NCBI RefSeq assembly: GCF_003008575.1
Contig: NZ_CP027667.1
Span: forward strand, 1,678,501 to 1,742,500
DNA: 64,000 nucleotides
From: Melaminivora suipulveris
GTDB lineage: Bacteria > Pseudomonadota > Gammaproteobacteria > Burkholderiales > Burkholderiaceae_C
Reading direction: 5' to 3'
A program made the position numbers and the translations under genes. The notes below the pieces were generated by a model. It was not told where the DNA came from, did not search any database, and saw only the letters and a list, made by a program, of their open reading frames with translations. Below are positions 39,701-49,636 of the stretch, piece after piece (position 1 is the first letter of the stretch; every line of letters starts with the position of its first letter).

Positions 39701-39794
39701 CGCCAGCGAGCGCATCGCCTGGCTGCGCAACTTCATCAGCGTGGCCGAGTTCCTGGCGCGCGAGGTGCGCAGCGGGGCAGGCGAGGACGCATGA
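36741..39794 (+). CDS. cas10: Type III-B CRISPR large subunit Cas10 (Cmr2)
   Basis: The 1017-residue signature protein of type III-B. An N-terminal HD-type motif (ARLHDPAEKAL, His17-Asp18) suggests ssDNA cleavage. The first palm region has MDGDRMG (about 702-708), and the second has the cyclase motif GGDD at 789-792 (IYAGGDDVFAML). With GGDD intact the protein should make cyclic oligoadenylates from ATP upon target RNA binding. That fits the CARF proteins downstream. The start at 36741 (MTTDNLLWQTKLAARL) matches family N-termini; the longer frame would overlap cmr1. Its TGA overlaps the next start by four bases. Confidence 0.95.
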   Translation: MTTDNLLWQTKLAARLHDPAEKALVLLRDPAGHENGTSRALTRLLGLHEIASDTLDADNDEALVRTVFRQGISRAMYRQVQRADWWAAAADRPQWPMQEHTVETAKGERTFKVAPWAQVRWTNQPVLVHPLTGDTFDLARHGGLGDTDFRDIKERSFNHHADLLLALERQAPGQPLDGKKALLTLWRFAPELSETADDGKLGELWKLLPADTRIPDHSIWDHLDLTSAFAGAFAADPQGEVALLTLAIGPVQPFIASARKMEDLWAGSHLLARLSWEAMRVVAERLGPDAILFPRLRGVPQVDLWLREQCGLPEDLFKDCAWLRGSTDSNPLFAAALPNRFVAAVPASQARELAEAVQAQVRAWLQALGSQVVERLLKEAGVANDPALPCHAQMREQLAGFPDVHWAAVPFSLIGIANADKQTGLDATQLSAAMRPFFSTADGQDAGFLSTPAWQLLQKELAWAEGGKKSTFFTPNPGVLYPAVHDLAERALAATKALRPFAQSRQEGWRCSLTGETEWLTTDRTELCLPPGQRGPTLWTRIAHGKPAWATKGEHLGALGAVKRLWPTLFAEEVGRALGRKDAVSRFVVSTHTMALAHQLDRWLQREGGCTPELERRLERYRAQLSPVALPRRLLRHANRAAAEDRVRTAPLLPALLDLAQEDGISEHEASALRRAVRESLASAQGGPNDARLETYYGLLLMDGDRMGAWLAGGDDYAISYRDSFHPQVQKGFDEHAQGHPDITRYGRQKRALSPGRHLAISAALNDFSLTVVRHVVEHEHLGRLIYAGGDDVFAMLPVADLLPAMQRLRHAYSGHDPAHTGGRDPRGLTLHQGFALLNGRLMRMMGTKATASCGAVIAHHQAPLAAVRRELAAAEQRAKNEGGRDAFSITVIKRSGGALRLTAKWGEPLALLTALRRFLAHESVSRRAAYHTLQWLDAQTLPAPEGDGAMLQSLLAYQLDRQAKGPAKGQAAALAQRLTALTLARPASERIAWLRNFISVAEFLAREVRSGAGEDA

Positions 39795-41271
39795 CCGGCG
39801 CCGCACATCCGTTGCTGTCGCAGCCCGAGGGAAAGACGCTGGAGTTCAAGCGCGACCTGTCCTCGCCACAGAACGCGCTCAAGACCCTGGTCGCCTTTGC
39901 CAACTCGGCGGGCGGGCGCCTGGTCATTGGCGTGGACGATGCGCGCCAGGTCCTGGGCGTGGCCAACCCGCTGGCCGAGGAAGAGCGCATCTGCAACCTG
40001 ATCGCCGACGCCATCGCCCCGCGCCTGATTCCCAACGTGGAGCTGATGAGCCTGGACGGCGCCACCGTGCTGATCGTCGAAGTCTTTCCCAGCAGCGCCC
40101 GCCCGCACTACTTCGCCCGGCAAGGACTGGACAGGGGCACCTATCTGCGCCTGGGTTCGAGCAACCGCCAGGCCGGCCCGGACTGGATTGCGGAGGCCCG
40201 GCGCGCCGCTGCCGGCCTGGTGTTCGACGAGCAGCCCATGCCCGAGCTGACCGCGCAAGACCTCGACGTGCAGGCCCTGGCGCGCTGGCTTGGCCCGCGC
40301 CGGCCGCTGGACGACAAGGCCCTGCAAACCCTCAAGCTGCTACGCCCGCACCATGGGCGGCTCGTGCCCACGCGCGGCGCGGTGCTGCTGTGGGGCAGGC
40401 AGCGCGAGCTGCATTTCCCCGACGCCTGGGTGCAATGCGAGCGCTTTCGCGGCGCCGACAAGGTACACATCTTCGACCAGCAGGAAATCCACGCCCCGCT
40501 GCCCGATGCGCTGACCGACATCGAACTCTTTTTGAAAAAACACGCCTACAAAGCTGCCCGCTTTGGCAGCTTGCAGCGCGAGGATTTGTGGAGCATTCCG
40601 CTCACGCTGCTGCGCGAGGCCATCGTCAACGCCCTGGTACACGCCGACTACGCCCAGCGCGGCACGCCGATCCGCATCGCGTTCTTCGACGATCGCATCG
40701 ACATCGAAAGCCCCGGCTTCCTGCTGCCCGGCATGACGGTGCAGGACATGCGCTCGGGTGTCTCGCGCATCCGCAACCCGGTGATCGCCCGCATGTTCCG
40801 CGAGCTGGGGCTGGTCGAGCAGTGGGGCAGCGGCGTGCGGCGCATCTTTGCCGAGGCGGCGCAACTGGGCTTGCCTCCACCTGTCCTGGCGGAGATCGCC
40901 ACGGGCGTGCGGCTGAGCGTGGCCCTGGCGCAGCCGCATGCCGCGGGCGCCGGTGCGCCCAGGGCGACGACCAACACGACGACCGCCCCGGCCACTGCGC
41001 CGGAAGAAGCATCGCGGCTAGAGTCGAAACTGGCTGCCAGGATATTCGTGCTGCTGCTGGCGCGAGAGTCCGGCAAGGCCGCCCTGGCGCAAAGCCTGGG
41101 ACACCGCAGCGTCTCGGGCGAGCTGCACAAGCAGATCGGCCGCCTGCTGGAGCGTGGCCTGATCGCCATGACCCTTCCCGAAAAACCCACCAGCCGGCTG
41201 CAGCGCTACCGCCTCACGCCCCGAGGCCAGGCGCTGGCCGCCGAGCTGCTCACGCCGGAGCACCCCACCCC

Positions 41272-41275
<4 letters not shown>
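39791..41275 (+). CDS. AlbA_2/Schlafen-like domain + GHKL-ATPase (HATPase_c_4) protein within the cmr operon
   Basis: A 494-residue protein. Residues about 10-125 are an AlbA_2 domain of the Schlafen-core superfamily: Glu13 and Glu18 in the stretch PEGKTLEFK, then AFANSAGGRLVIGVDD. Residues about 260-360 are an HATPase_c_4 domain as in RecG-like regulators (LLREAIVNALVHADYAQRGT, then VEQWGSGVRRIF). A winged-helix-like C-terminus (about 415-490) follows an Ala/Thr linker. Its ATG overlaps the cas10 stop and its TGA overlaps the cmr3 start, each by four bases, so it is translated as part of the operon. The E-x4-E spacing resembles the Schlafen RNase site, so nuclease activity is conceivable; a DNA-binding regulator is the conservative alternative. 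Confidence 0.85.
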
Positions 41276-43318
<2,043 letters not shown>

Positions 43319-43322
43319 TGCC

Positions 43323-43688
43323 ATGAACGCACCCCGCCAGACGCTGGAACAACAACGCGCCCAGGACGCCTGGAAAGCCTGCGAGCGCTACAGCAAAGAG
43401 CACGTCAACGCCGCCAAGGGCCTGCCCGCGCTGATCATGAATTCGGGCCTGATGCAGGTGCTGGCTTTCTGCCACGAAAAAGGCAAGGCCCAGGCGGACG
43501 TAGCGACCCATTTGCGTGCCTGGCTGGCCGGGCGCTTTCCAAAGATCGTCCCAAGCGCCGAGTTCGGTAGTTTCATGCAGGCGCTGATGAACGCCCGGCC
43601 GGCTGAATACCAGGCCATCAACGCCGAAGCCTTCGCCTGGCTCAAATGGCTGCGCCAGATGGCGGCTGCGCGCAACAAGGGAGAGTGA
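43323..43688 (+). CDS. cmr5: Type III-B CRISPR small subunit Cmr5
   Basis: A 121-residue all-helical small subunit (Cas11-like) that stacks along the target strand. It begins MNAPRQTLEQQRAQDAWKAC and contains AAKGLPALIMNSGLMQVLAF, the Cmr5 hallmark. It starts four bases after the cmr4 stop and ends three bases before cmr6, fitting the conserved order cmr4-cmr5-cmr6. Confidence 0.92.
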   Translation: MNAPRQTLEQQRAQDAWKACERYSKEHVNAAKGLPALIMNSGLMQVLAFCHEKGKAQADVATHLRAWLAGRFPKIVPSAEFGSFMQALMNARPAEYQAINAEAFAWLKWLRQMAAARNKGE

Positions 43689-43691
43689 ACG

Positions 43692-44969
43692 ATGCCAATC
43701 GCCGCCGTACCCATCTATCTGGGACAGGATTTCAGCAGCGCATCGCCCGGATTGCGCTTTGGCATGTACCTGCCGCTGTGGGGCGTCAACCGCCGCACGC
43801 GCGAACTGTTGTGGAGCACCAGCGACATCGACCACGCAGTGCGCGGCCAGCAACGTGAAGAGCGTGAAATCAAGGTCGAAAACAAGACCTTCGCCTTGCA
43901 ACAGGCGTGCAGGCTGACCGCGCAGGACAAGGCCACCATGCGCGCCCTGGCACAGCGCCAGGCCCACGCCGCGCAACCCGCGCCCGGCATGTTCACGCTG
44001 GAAGCCACCGCCAGCGCCCCCTTCACCACCGGCCTGGGCAACGAGCACCCGCTGGAAAACGGCTTTGCCTTCCTCAACCCCTACGGCCTGCCCTACCTGC
44101 CGGGCAGCGGCGTCAAGGGCGTGCTGCGCCGGGCCGCGCGCGAGCTGGCCAGCGGTGACTGGGGCGACGGCCACGGTTGGAGTCAGGAAAAAATCCACCT
44201 GCTCGACCGTGTCGAACTCTCGACCATCGACGTGTTGTTCGGTCGCGAGAGCGCCGACGGCGACAGCGAGCATGTGCGCGGCGCGCTCAGCTTCTGGGAC
44301 GCCATCCCGCAAATCCCCGGCGACAGCCTGGCCGTGGACATCATGACTCCGCACCAGAGCCACTATTACCAACAGCGCCAGGAGTCCAGGAGTGGCGGCA
44401 GCGCCAGCCCGCACGACAGCGGCGCGCCCAATCCGATCAGCTTCCTGACCCTGCCGCCGGGCACCGGCTTCACCTTCCACGTCGCCTGCGACGCGGCCCG
44501 CCTGGAGCTCCTGGCGCCCGACCTGGCGCACGACGGCCGCTGGCAGGCCCTGCTGGGCGCCGCCTTCGAGCACGCCTTCGAATGGCTGGGCTTTGGCGCC
44601 AAGACCGCCGTGGGCTACGGCGCCATGCAGGTTGACGAGCGCGCCCGCCATCAGCGCCGCCAGGCCCGGGCCGAGGCGGAAAAGGCCCGGCACACGGCCA
44701 GCCTGAGCCCCGCGCAGCAGGCCATCGAAGCCTTCGTGGCCGAGCTGCGCGCCAAGCACGAGCAATTTCCCGCCTACAAGGAAAAGCCCAACGCCGCCTT
44801 CCATACCCAGGCGCGCGCCCTGGCCCGGGCCGCGCACGAAGGCGCCGACTGGAGCGCCGAGGAAAAGCGCGCAGCCGCCGAGGCCATCGAGACCTGGCTG
44901 CCCCGCGTGGTGCAGGTGGACGTCAAGGACGAGCGCAAAAAGCTCAAATTGGCTGCGCTGAAGGGCTGA
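43692..44969 (+). CDS. cmr6: Type III-B CRISPR protein Cmr6
   Basis: A 425-residue Cas7-like subunit at the 3' end of the crRNA filament. Core signatures are GLGNEHPLENGFAFLNPYGL, YLPGSGVKGVLRRAARELA and the C-terminal RAMP loop FGAKTAVGYG (about residue 310). It is longer than common Cmr6 proteins because about 110 residues follow the loop. The extension is charged and helical (ARHQRRQARAEAEKA at its start) and could bind RNA or another subunit. A dispersed element begins just after the stop. Confidence 0.92.
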   Translation: MPIAAVPIYLGQDFSSASPGLRFGMYLPLWGVNRRTRELLWSTSDIDHAVRGQQREEREIKVENKTFALQQACRLTAQDKATMRALAQRQAHAAQPAPGMFTLEATASAPFTTGLGNEHPLENGFAFLNPYGLPYLPGSGVKGVLRRAARELASGDWGDGHGWSQEKIHLLDRVELSTIDVLFGRESADGDSEHVRGALSFWDAIPQIPGDSLAVDIMTPHQSHYYQQRQESRSGGSASPHDSGAPNPISFLTLPPGTGFTFHVACDAARLELLAPDLAHDGRWQALLGAAFEHAFEWLGFGAKTAVGYGAMQVDERARHQRRQARAEAEKARHTASLSPAQQAIEAFVAELRAKHEQFPAYKEKPNAAFHTQARALARAAHEGADWSAEEKRAAAEAIETWLPRVVQVDVKDERKKLKLAALKG

Positions 44970-44971
44970 CA

Positions 44972-45030
44972 AGGGTCAAAACATGCTTGAGTCGGCGTCG
45001 AACAATGATGTGTTGCTATCAATTTCGATA
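44972..45030 (-). repeat. Dispersed element, copy H, over the cas6 start
   Basis: On the minus strand it reads ATTGATAGCAACACATCATT, then CGACGCCGACTCAAG and TTTTGACC, matching the other copies. It starts three bases after cmr6 and supplies the start codon and first 16 codons of cas6. Confidence 0.7.
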
Positions 45031-45975
45031 AATGATCTGCCCCTGGCGCGGCTACATCTGACCGTGCGTGCCGACGCTGCGCTGCACCTGCCGCCCTACG
45101 CCGGCTCCATGCTGCGCGGCGCCTTCGGCCACGCGCTGCTGGCGCTGGCGCCCCTGCCCCACACCGACGGCCAGCCCTGCGCGCTGGCGCACCACTGCCC
45201 CTATTGCCAGGTGTTCGCCACGCCGGCGCTGCCCGGCCACAGCCTGCAGAAGTTCAGCAACATGCCGCAGGCCTACGTCATCGAACCGCCCCTGGGCGGC
45301 GAGCAGCGCCTGCGGGCCGGGCAGGAATGGGGCTTTTCGCTGGTGCTGATCGGCAAGGCGCTGGCGCATCTGCCCATCGTCATCCAGGCCTGGGAGCGCG
45401 CGCTGCGCTGCGGCCTGGGCGTGCAGCGCAGCCGTTGCACCCTGCTGGCCGTGCATGCCGAGCAGCAGCCCACGCCGCTGTGGCAGGCCGGTCCAGCCCC
45501 GGCCGCGCCCTGGGCACCAGCCCCGCTGCCGCCAGCCGCCCCGCTGGACGGTCACGCCACCCTGCACCTGCGCACCCCACTGCGCCTGCAGCAGCGCGGC
45601 CAGATCGCCAATGCCGGCCAGCTCGGCGCCCGGCTGCTGCTGATCGCCCTGGCGCGGCGCTGGCAGCTCCTGCTGGACGTACACCTGGGCGCGCAAGCCC
45701 CGCAGCAGGACTTCGCCCGCCTGAGCGCGCAGGCCGACGCCCTCACCCTGACCGGCCATCAACTGCAGTGGTTCGACTGGGGCCGCTATTCGGCGCGCCA
45801 GCAGCGTGAAATGCGGCTCGGTGGCTTGCTGGGCAGCGTGCAACTGAAGGGGAAGCTGGCGCCCTTCTCGGAGCTGCTGCACCTGGGCCAGTGGCTGCAC
45901 GTGGGCAAGAACGCCACCATGGGGATGGGCGGCTACAGCCTGACGGCCTCCTCGGTCTGCGCAGCCTCGAACTGA
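44983..45975 (+). CDS. cas6: CRISPR pre-crRNA endoribonuclease Cas6
   Basis: A 330-residue Cas6 of the type III kind, which cuts the array transcript within repeats to leave an 8-base 5' handle. HLPPYAGSMLRGAFGHALL near the N-terminus, a cysteine pair in HHCPYCQVF, and the C-terminal GGLLGSVQLKGKL and HVGKNATMGMGGYSL identify the family (PF10040). The first 16 residues (MLESASNNDVLLSISI) are encoded by a dispersed repeat, so the original start may have been different; an internal start before LPLARLHLTV is possible. The catalytic residue cannot be assigned from sequence alone. Confidence 0.9.
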   Translation: MLESASNNDVLLSISINDLPLARLHLTVRADAALHLPPYAGSMLRGAFGHALLALAPLPHTDGQPCALAHHCPYCQVFATPALPGHSLQKFSNMPQAYVIEPPLGGEQRLRAGQEWGFSLVLIGKALAHLPIVIQAWERALRCGLGVQRSRCTLLAVHAEQQPTPLWQAGPAPAAPWAPAPLPPAAPLDGHATLHLRTPLRLQQRGQIANAGQLGARLLLIALARRWQLLLDVHLGAQAPQQDFARLSAQADALTLTGHQLQWFDWGRYSARQQREMRLGGLLGSVQLKGKLAPFSELLHLGQWLHVGKNATMGMGGYSLTASSVCAASN

Positions 45976-46070
45976 CCAGGTCGACCTGGGCCCGGCGGCG
46001 GGCGCAGGGCACCCGACTAAAATTGATGCGCGCGCATCACGCATCACATAGAGATTCCAGGAGGAAACCC

Positions 46071-46334
46071 ATGCGCACCACGCTCGATATTGCAGAGGAT
46101 GTGCTGCTGGCCGCCAAGGAGCTGGCGCGGCGCGACAAAAAGCCTTTGGGACAGGTCATCAGCGAATTGGCGCGCAAGGCCTTTACCTTGCCGGACAGCC
46201 CCGCCGCGCGGCCAGGCGCCGGGCAAAACCCGCGCGACCCGCTGGCGGCGCTGGGCATTCACCCCCTGCCGCCGTGCGGCGTGGTCGTCAGCAACGCCCA
46301 CATCGACCAGTTGCGCGACGAGGAAGGCGTCTGA
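46071..46334 (+). CDS. VapB-like antitoxin
   Basis: An 87-residue protein beginning MRTTLDIAEDVLLAAKELAR, a ribbon-helix-helix antitoxin start that would bind operator DNA. The proline-rich C-terminal half would wrap the toxin. A strong AGGAGG site precedes the ATG at 46071. It lies one base upstream of a PIN-domain toxin, forming a typical vapBC-like pair inside the CRISPR locus. Direction and spacing allow read-through from cas6 (95 bases upstream), though it may have its own promoter. Confidence 0.85.
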   Translation: MRTTLDIAEDVLLAAKELARRDKKPLGQVISELARKAFTLPDSPAARPGAGQNPRDPLAALGIHPLPPCGVVVSNAHIDQLRDEEGV

Positions 46335-46335
46335 C

Positions 46336-46764
46336 ATGCGGGCGCTGCTCGATGTCAACGTGTTGATTGCGCTGCACGACCGCAACCACATCCATCACGG
46401 CCTTGCAGCGCGCTGGCTGCACGAGCACGCCGAACAGGGCTGGGCCAGTTGTCCGCTGACGCAAAACGGCTGCCTGCGCATCATGGGCCAGTCCGGCTAC
46501 GCCAACCCGCAGCCGCTGGCCGTGCTGACGGCCATGCTGGCCCGATCGACAGGCACGCGCTTTCACCAGTTCTGGCCTGACGACATCAGCTTGCTCGATG
46601 CCCGGCACTTCGACCACAGCCAGATCCACGGCTCACGGCAACTGACGGACACCTACCTGCTGGCCCTTGCGTTGCACCACGGCGGGCGGCTGGTCACTTT
46701 TGACCGGCGCATCGCGGCCAGCGCCGTTCCTGGCGCGCAGCCGACGCATCTGGTCTTGCTCTGA
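46336..46764 (+). CDS. VapC-like PIN-domain toxin
   Basis: A 142-residue PIN-domain ribonuclease. Asp6 in MRALLDVNVLIALHD, the PLTQNGCLRI stretch, and acidic residues in LTDTYLLALA and LVTFDRR form the metal site expected of VapC. It begins one base after the antitoxin stop. Targets are usually tRNA or rRNA. The 176 bases between it and csx16 hold no gene I can support. Confidence 0.88.
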   Translation: MRALLDVNVLIALHDRNHIHHGLAARWLHEHAEQGWASCPLTQNGCLRIMGQSGYANPQPLAVLTAMLARSTGTRFHQFWPDDISLLDARHFDHSQIHGSRQLTDTYLLALALHHGGRLVTFDRRIAASAVPGAQPTHLVLL

Positions 46765-46940
46765 AAGCCTTCTCCCGCCTCTGCCCGCGGCGCCCGGCCG
46801 CCTCAAGCCCGTCCTGCATCAGGTGCGCCGGCAGCCACTGCAGCGCGCTCGACAAGCTTGCCGTATCCGGGTTTCGGGCCAGGCGACGCAAGAATTCAGC
46901 TTGTTCAACCCGCACGCCCCAGCAACCACTCGCTCGCCGC

Positions 46941-47246
46941 ATGACCACCTGGTTCGTCAGCCGCCACCCCGGCGCCCTGCAATGGATGCGCCAGCACGGC
47001 CCCGCCTTTGACCAGCACGTGCCACACCTCGACCCCGCACAGGTACACCCAGGCGACCGGGTACTCGGCACCCTGCCCGTACACCTGGCAGCGCAGGTCT
47101 GCGCGCGCCGCGCCGAATACTGGCATCTGGTTCTGGACCTCCCCGAGGCCGCACGCGGGCATGAACTCGGCGCGCACGAACTCACCGCGTTGCGTGCGCG
47201 GCTGCAACGCTTCTTCATCTATCCCCACCACGTACCCCAACCATGA
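46941..47246 (+). CDS. csx16: CRISPR-associated protein Csx16
   Basis: A 101-residue protein of the Csx16 (VVA1548) family, found with type III systems. Signature stretches are MTTWFVSRHPGALQWM, HLDPAQVHPGDRVLGTLPVH and CARRAEYWHLVLDLP. Recent work on type III accessory genes reports Csx16 as a ring nuclease that degrades cyclic tetra-adenylate; I rely on memory for that. Its stop codon overlaps the start of the CARF-HEPN gene by four bases, so the two would be made together, pairing an effector with its off-switch. Confidence 0.88.
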   Translation: MTTWFVSRHPGALQWMRQHGPAFDQHVPHLDPAQVHPGDRVLGTLPVHLAAQVCARRAEYWHLVLDLPEAARGHELGAHELTALRARLQRFFIYPHHVPQP

Positions 47247-48430
47247 CCACCCTCGTCAGCTTCCTGGGCAAAAGCCGCGCCGACGCGCGCACCGGCTACC
47301 GCACTGCCAAATATCGCTTCGCGCCCGGCGACGTGCGCGAGGTTCCCTTCTTCGGCATAGGCCTGCTCAAGCACGCCCAGCCGGGCCGGCTGCTTTTGGT
47401 CGGCACCAGCGGCAGCATGTGGGACGTGTTTTTCGACCATCAGCAGACCGACGACGAGGGCACGCTGGCGCTGATCGACGCAGTGGCGCGCAATGACGTC
47501 ACGCCCGCCCTGCTGGCCATACACGAGCAACGCCTGACCGAGCGCCTGGGCATCCCGGTGCAGTGCCTGCTGATTCCGTACGCACGCGACGAGGCCGAGC
47601 AAACCGCCATCCTGGCCGACCTGGCGCGCCACCTGCACGTAGGCGAGCGCATCCTCCTGGACGTCACCCACGGCTTTCGCCACCTTCCCATGCTCGCGTT
47701 GGTGGCCGCGCGCTACCTGGCCCTGGTGCAGGGCGTGCAGGTACAGGAGCTGTACTACGGAGCGGCGGACATGACCGACCCCGCCACCGGCGAAACCCCC
47801 GTGCTGCGCCTGGGCGGCATGCTGCGCATGCTCGACTGGGTACAGGCCCTGGCGGTGTATGGCGACAGCGGCAACTACGGCGTGTTCGCGCCGCTGCTGA
47901 CCGACGATGGCATGGACGCGCAACGCGCCAACTTGCTGGCGCAAGGCGCCTACTTCGAGCGCAACAGCAACCCCGTGCAGGCCCGGCAGGCGCTGACCGG
48001 GGCGCTGGGCCACCTGCGCGAGCACACCGGGCCGCTGGGCGCCCTGTTCGGGCCGCAGCTCACCGAGCACATCGACTGGTTCCGCCATGGCAACCGCGCC
48101 GACTGGGAACTGGCACTGGCAGACCGCTACCTGGCTCGCCAGGACTACCTGCGCGCCGTCACCTACCTGTACGAGAGTTTCCTGTCGCACGCCGTGTACC
48201 GCGACAAGGGCGACCCGAACAACTACGACGACCGCGAGGCCGCGTTCAAGCAGGCCCCCAAGAGCGCCAACGTGTGGCTACTCAAGAACCTGCGCAATGC
48301 CATGGCGCACGGCGTGCGCAGCGACGACCGTGAAGTCAAGCGGCTGCTGCAGGATCAAAGCGAGCTGGACAAACGCCTGCACCAGCTGCGCAAGGCGCTG
48401 TTCCCCGCCTCCGCCAGCCCCAGCCGATGA
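47243..48430 (+). CDS. CARF-HEPN ribonuclease (Csx1/Csx2, TM1812 family)
   Basis: A 395-residue type III ancillary effector. The N-terminal CARF domain (LLLVGTSGSMWDVFF, then LDVTHGFRHLPMLALVAARY) should sense cyclic oligoadenylate. The C-terminal HEPN domain carries Arg351-x4-His356 in LKNLRNAMAHG, the RNase motif. Upon Cas10 signalling it would degrade RNA non-specifically and slow growth or kill the infected cell. The start overlaps csx16 and the stop overlaps the next CARF gene, each by four bases. TIGR02221-type (csx2) is the closest named family. Confidence 0.9.
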   Translation: MTTLVSFLGKSRADARTGYRTAKYRFAPGDVREVPFFGIGLLKHAQPGRLLLVGTSGSMWDVFFDHQQTDDEGTLALIDAVARNDVTPALLAIHEQRLTERLGIPVQCLLIPYARDEAEQTAILADLARHLHVGERILLDVTHGFRHLPMLALVAARYLALVQGVQVQELYYGAADMTDPATGETPVLRLGGMLRMLDWVQALAVYGDSGNYGVFAPLLTDDGMDAQRANLLAQGAYFERNSNPVQARQALTGALGHLREHTGPLGALFGPQLTEHIDWFRHGNRADWELALADRYLARQDYLRAVTYLYESFLSHAVYRDKGDPNNYDDREAAFKQAPKSANVWLLKNLRNAMAHGVRSDDREVKRLLQDQSELDKRLHQLRKALFPASASPSR

Positions 48431-49575
48431 TCAGCCCGCCAGCGCATGCAGCCCTGCCGGGGGAGCCGCCCAACGCCATGCCGCGCCGCATCCTCCTGGC
48501 CGTCACCGGCCTGTCCCCCCAGGTGCTGACCGAAACCCTGTACGCCCTGGCCGTCGCCCCCGAGCCTGGCGCGGCGCCCTTCGTACCCACCGAAATCCAC
48601 CTGCTGACCACCGACAGCGGCGCACGCCTGGCGCGCACCGCGCTGCTGCACCCCGACGGCGGCCAGTTCCACGCCCTGCTCGCCGACTATCCCACCCTGG
48701 GCAGGCCGGCATTTGGCGAGCAGCACATCCACGTCATCCACGACGCCGCCGGCCAACCCCTGGCCGACATCCGCACGCCCGAGGAAAACGCCTGCGCCGC
48801 CGACAGCATCACCGCCCTCATGGCCGAGCTGACGCGCGACGAGCACGCCGCGCTGCACGTCTCCATCGCCGGCGGGCGCAAGACCATGGGCTTTTACCTG
48901 GGCTACGCGTTCTCGCTGTTCGCCCGGCCGCAGGACGAGCTGTCGCACGTGCTCGTGTCCAGCCCGTTCGAGAACCACCCCGAATTCTTCTACCCGCCCG
49001 CCACCGCGCGCCGGCTCGCCGCGCGCGATGGCCAGCACCTGGACACCGCCGACGCCCGCATCACCCTGGCGCGCATCCCCGTGGTGCGCCTGCGCCACGG
49101 CCAGCCGCAGGCGCTGCTGCAACGGCGCGCCAGCTTTGGCGAGACGGTGGCCGCCATCCAGCAAAGCCTGGAGCCGGCGAGGCTCGTGATCGAGCTGCGC
49201 CAGCGCCGCGTGCAGTGCGGCGACACCCTGGTGCCCCTGCCGCCTGCGCAACTGGCCTGGCTGGCCTGGTGGGCGCGCCAGAGCCTGGCCGGGCGCGGCC
49301 CGCAGAACTGGCGCAGCGCCGACGCCGGCGAGTTTTTAGCGCTGTACCGCCGCGTCGTCACCATCGACGCCGTGGCCTACGAGCACGCCAGCAAGCGCCT
49401 CAAGGACGGCATGGAGAAAGAGTTCTTCGAGCAAAACAACGCCAAGCTCGAACGCGCCCTGAAAGACCGCCTGGGCCTGGCCGCCGCGCCCTATCTGCTG
49501 CACACCAGCGGCCGCCGGCCGCACACTGCGCGCGCGCTCGCGCTGACGCCGCAGGCCATCACCCTGATCGACTAG
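48427..49575 (+). CDS. CARF protein, NE0113/TIGR02584 family (putative ring nuclease)
   Basis: A 382-residue protein. The N-terminal CARF-like domain has ILLAVTGLSPQVLTETLYAL and HVSIAGGRKTMGFYLGYAFS, the two ligand-loop motifs of the family that databases call a Csm6-type ring nuclease. The C-terminal 130 residues (from about LVPLPPAQLAWLAWWARQ) look helical or winged-helix-like. No Arg-x4-6-His HEPN motif is visible, so it is more likely a ring nuclease or cOA-responsive regulator than an RNase. ATG 48427 overlaps the upstream stop; an internal Met (48478, MPRRILLAV) may be the true start. Confidence 0.85.
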   Translation: MISPPAHAALPGEPPNAMPRRILLAVTGLSPQVLTETLYALAVAPEPGAAPFVPTEIHLLTTDSGARLARTALLHPDGGQFHALLADYPTLGRPAFGEQHIHVIHDAAGQPLADIRTPEENACAADSITALMAELTRDEHAALHVSIAGGRKTMGFYLGYAFSLFARPQDELSHVLVSSPFENHPEFFYPPATARRLAARDGQHLDTADARITLARIPVVRLRHGQPQALLQRRASFGETVAAIQQSLEPARLVIELRQRRVQCGDTLVPLPPAQLAWLAWWARQSLAGRGPQNWRSADAGEFLALYRRVVTIDAVAYEHASKRLKDGMEKEFFEQNNAKLERALKDRLGLAAAPYLLHTSGRRPHTARALALTPQAITLID

Positions 49576-49579
49576 CGAA

Positions 49580-49636
49580 CACTACAAAATCAATAGCTAA
49601 AGCCGCTTGTCCGACGCCGACAAGCGGCTTTTTTTG
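49580..49636 (+). repeat. Dispersed element, copy J, carrying the cas terminator
   Basis: Reads CTACAAAATCAATAGCTAAA, then CCGCTTGTCCGACGCCGAC and a T-run, in register with the other copies. In this copy the two arms of the core are perfectly complementary. Confidence 0.75.
49601..49635 (+). terminator. Rho-independent terminator of the cas effector operon
   Basis: AGCCGCTTGTC, a 7-base loop, and GACAAGCGGCT followed by seven T form a perfect 11-base stem, 25 bases after the NE0113-family stop. It separates the effector genes from cas2-cas1-cas2. Confidence 0.9.

Noticed and set aside
36696..39806. Minus-strand frame of over 1000 codons opposite cas10
   Set aside because: Cas10 on the plus strand has HD and GGDD motifs; the antisense frame has none and low-complexity composition.
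46694..47218. Minus-strand frame between vapC and csx16 with protein-like text (VEQAEFLRRLARNPDTASL)
   Set aside because: It has no convincing start, overlaps csx16 and vapC, and I recognise no family; at most a remnant.
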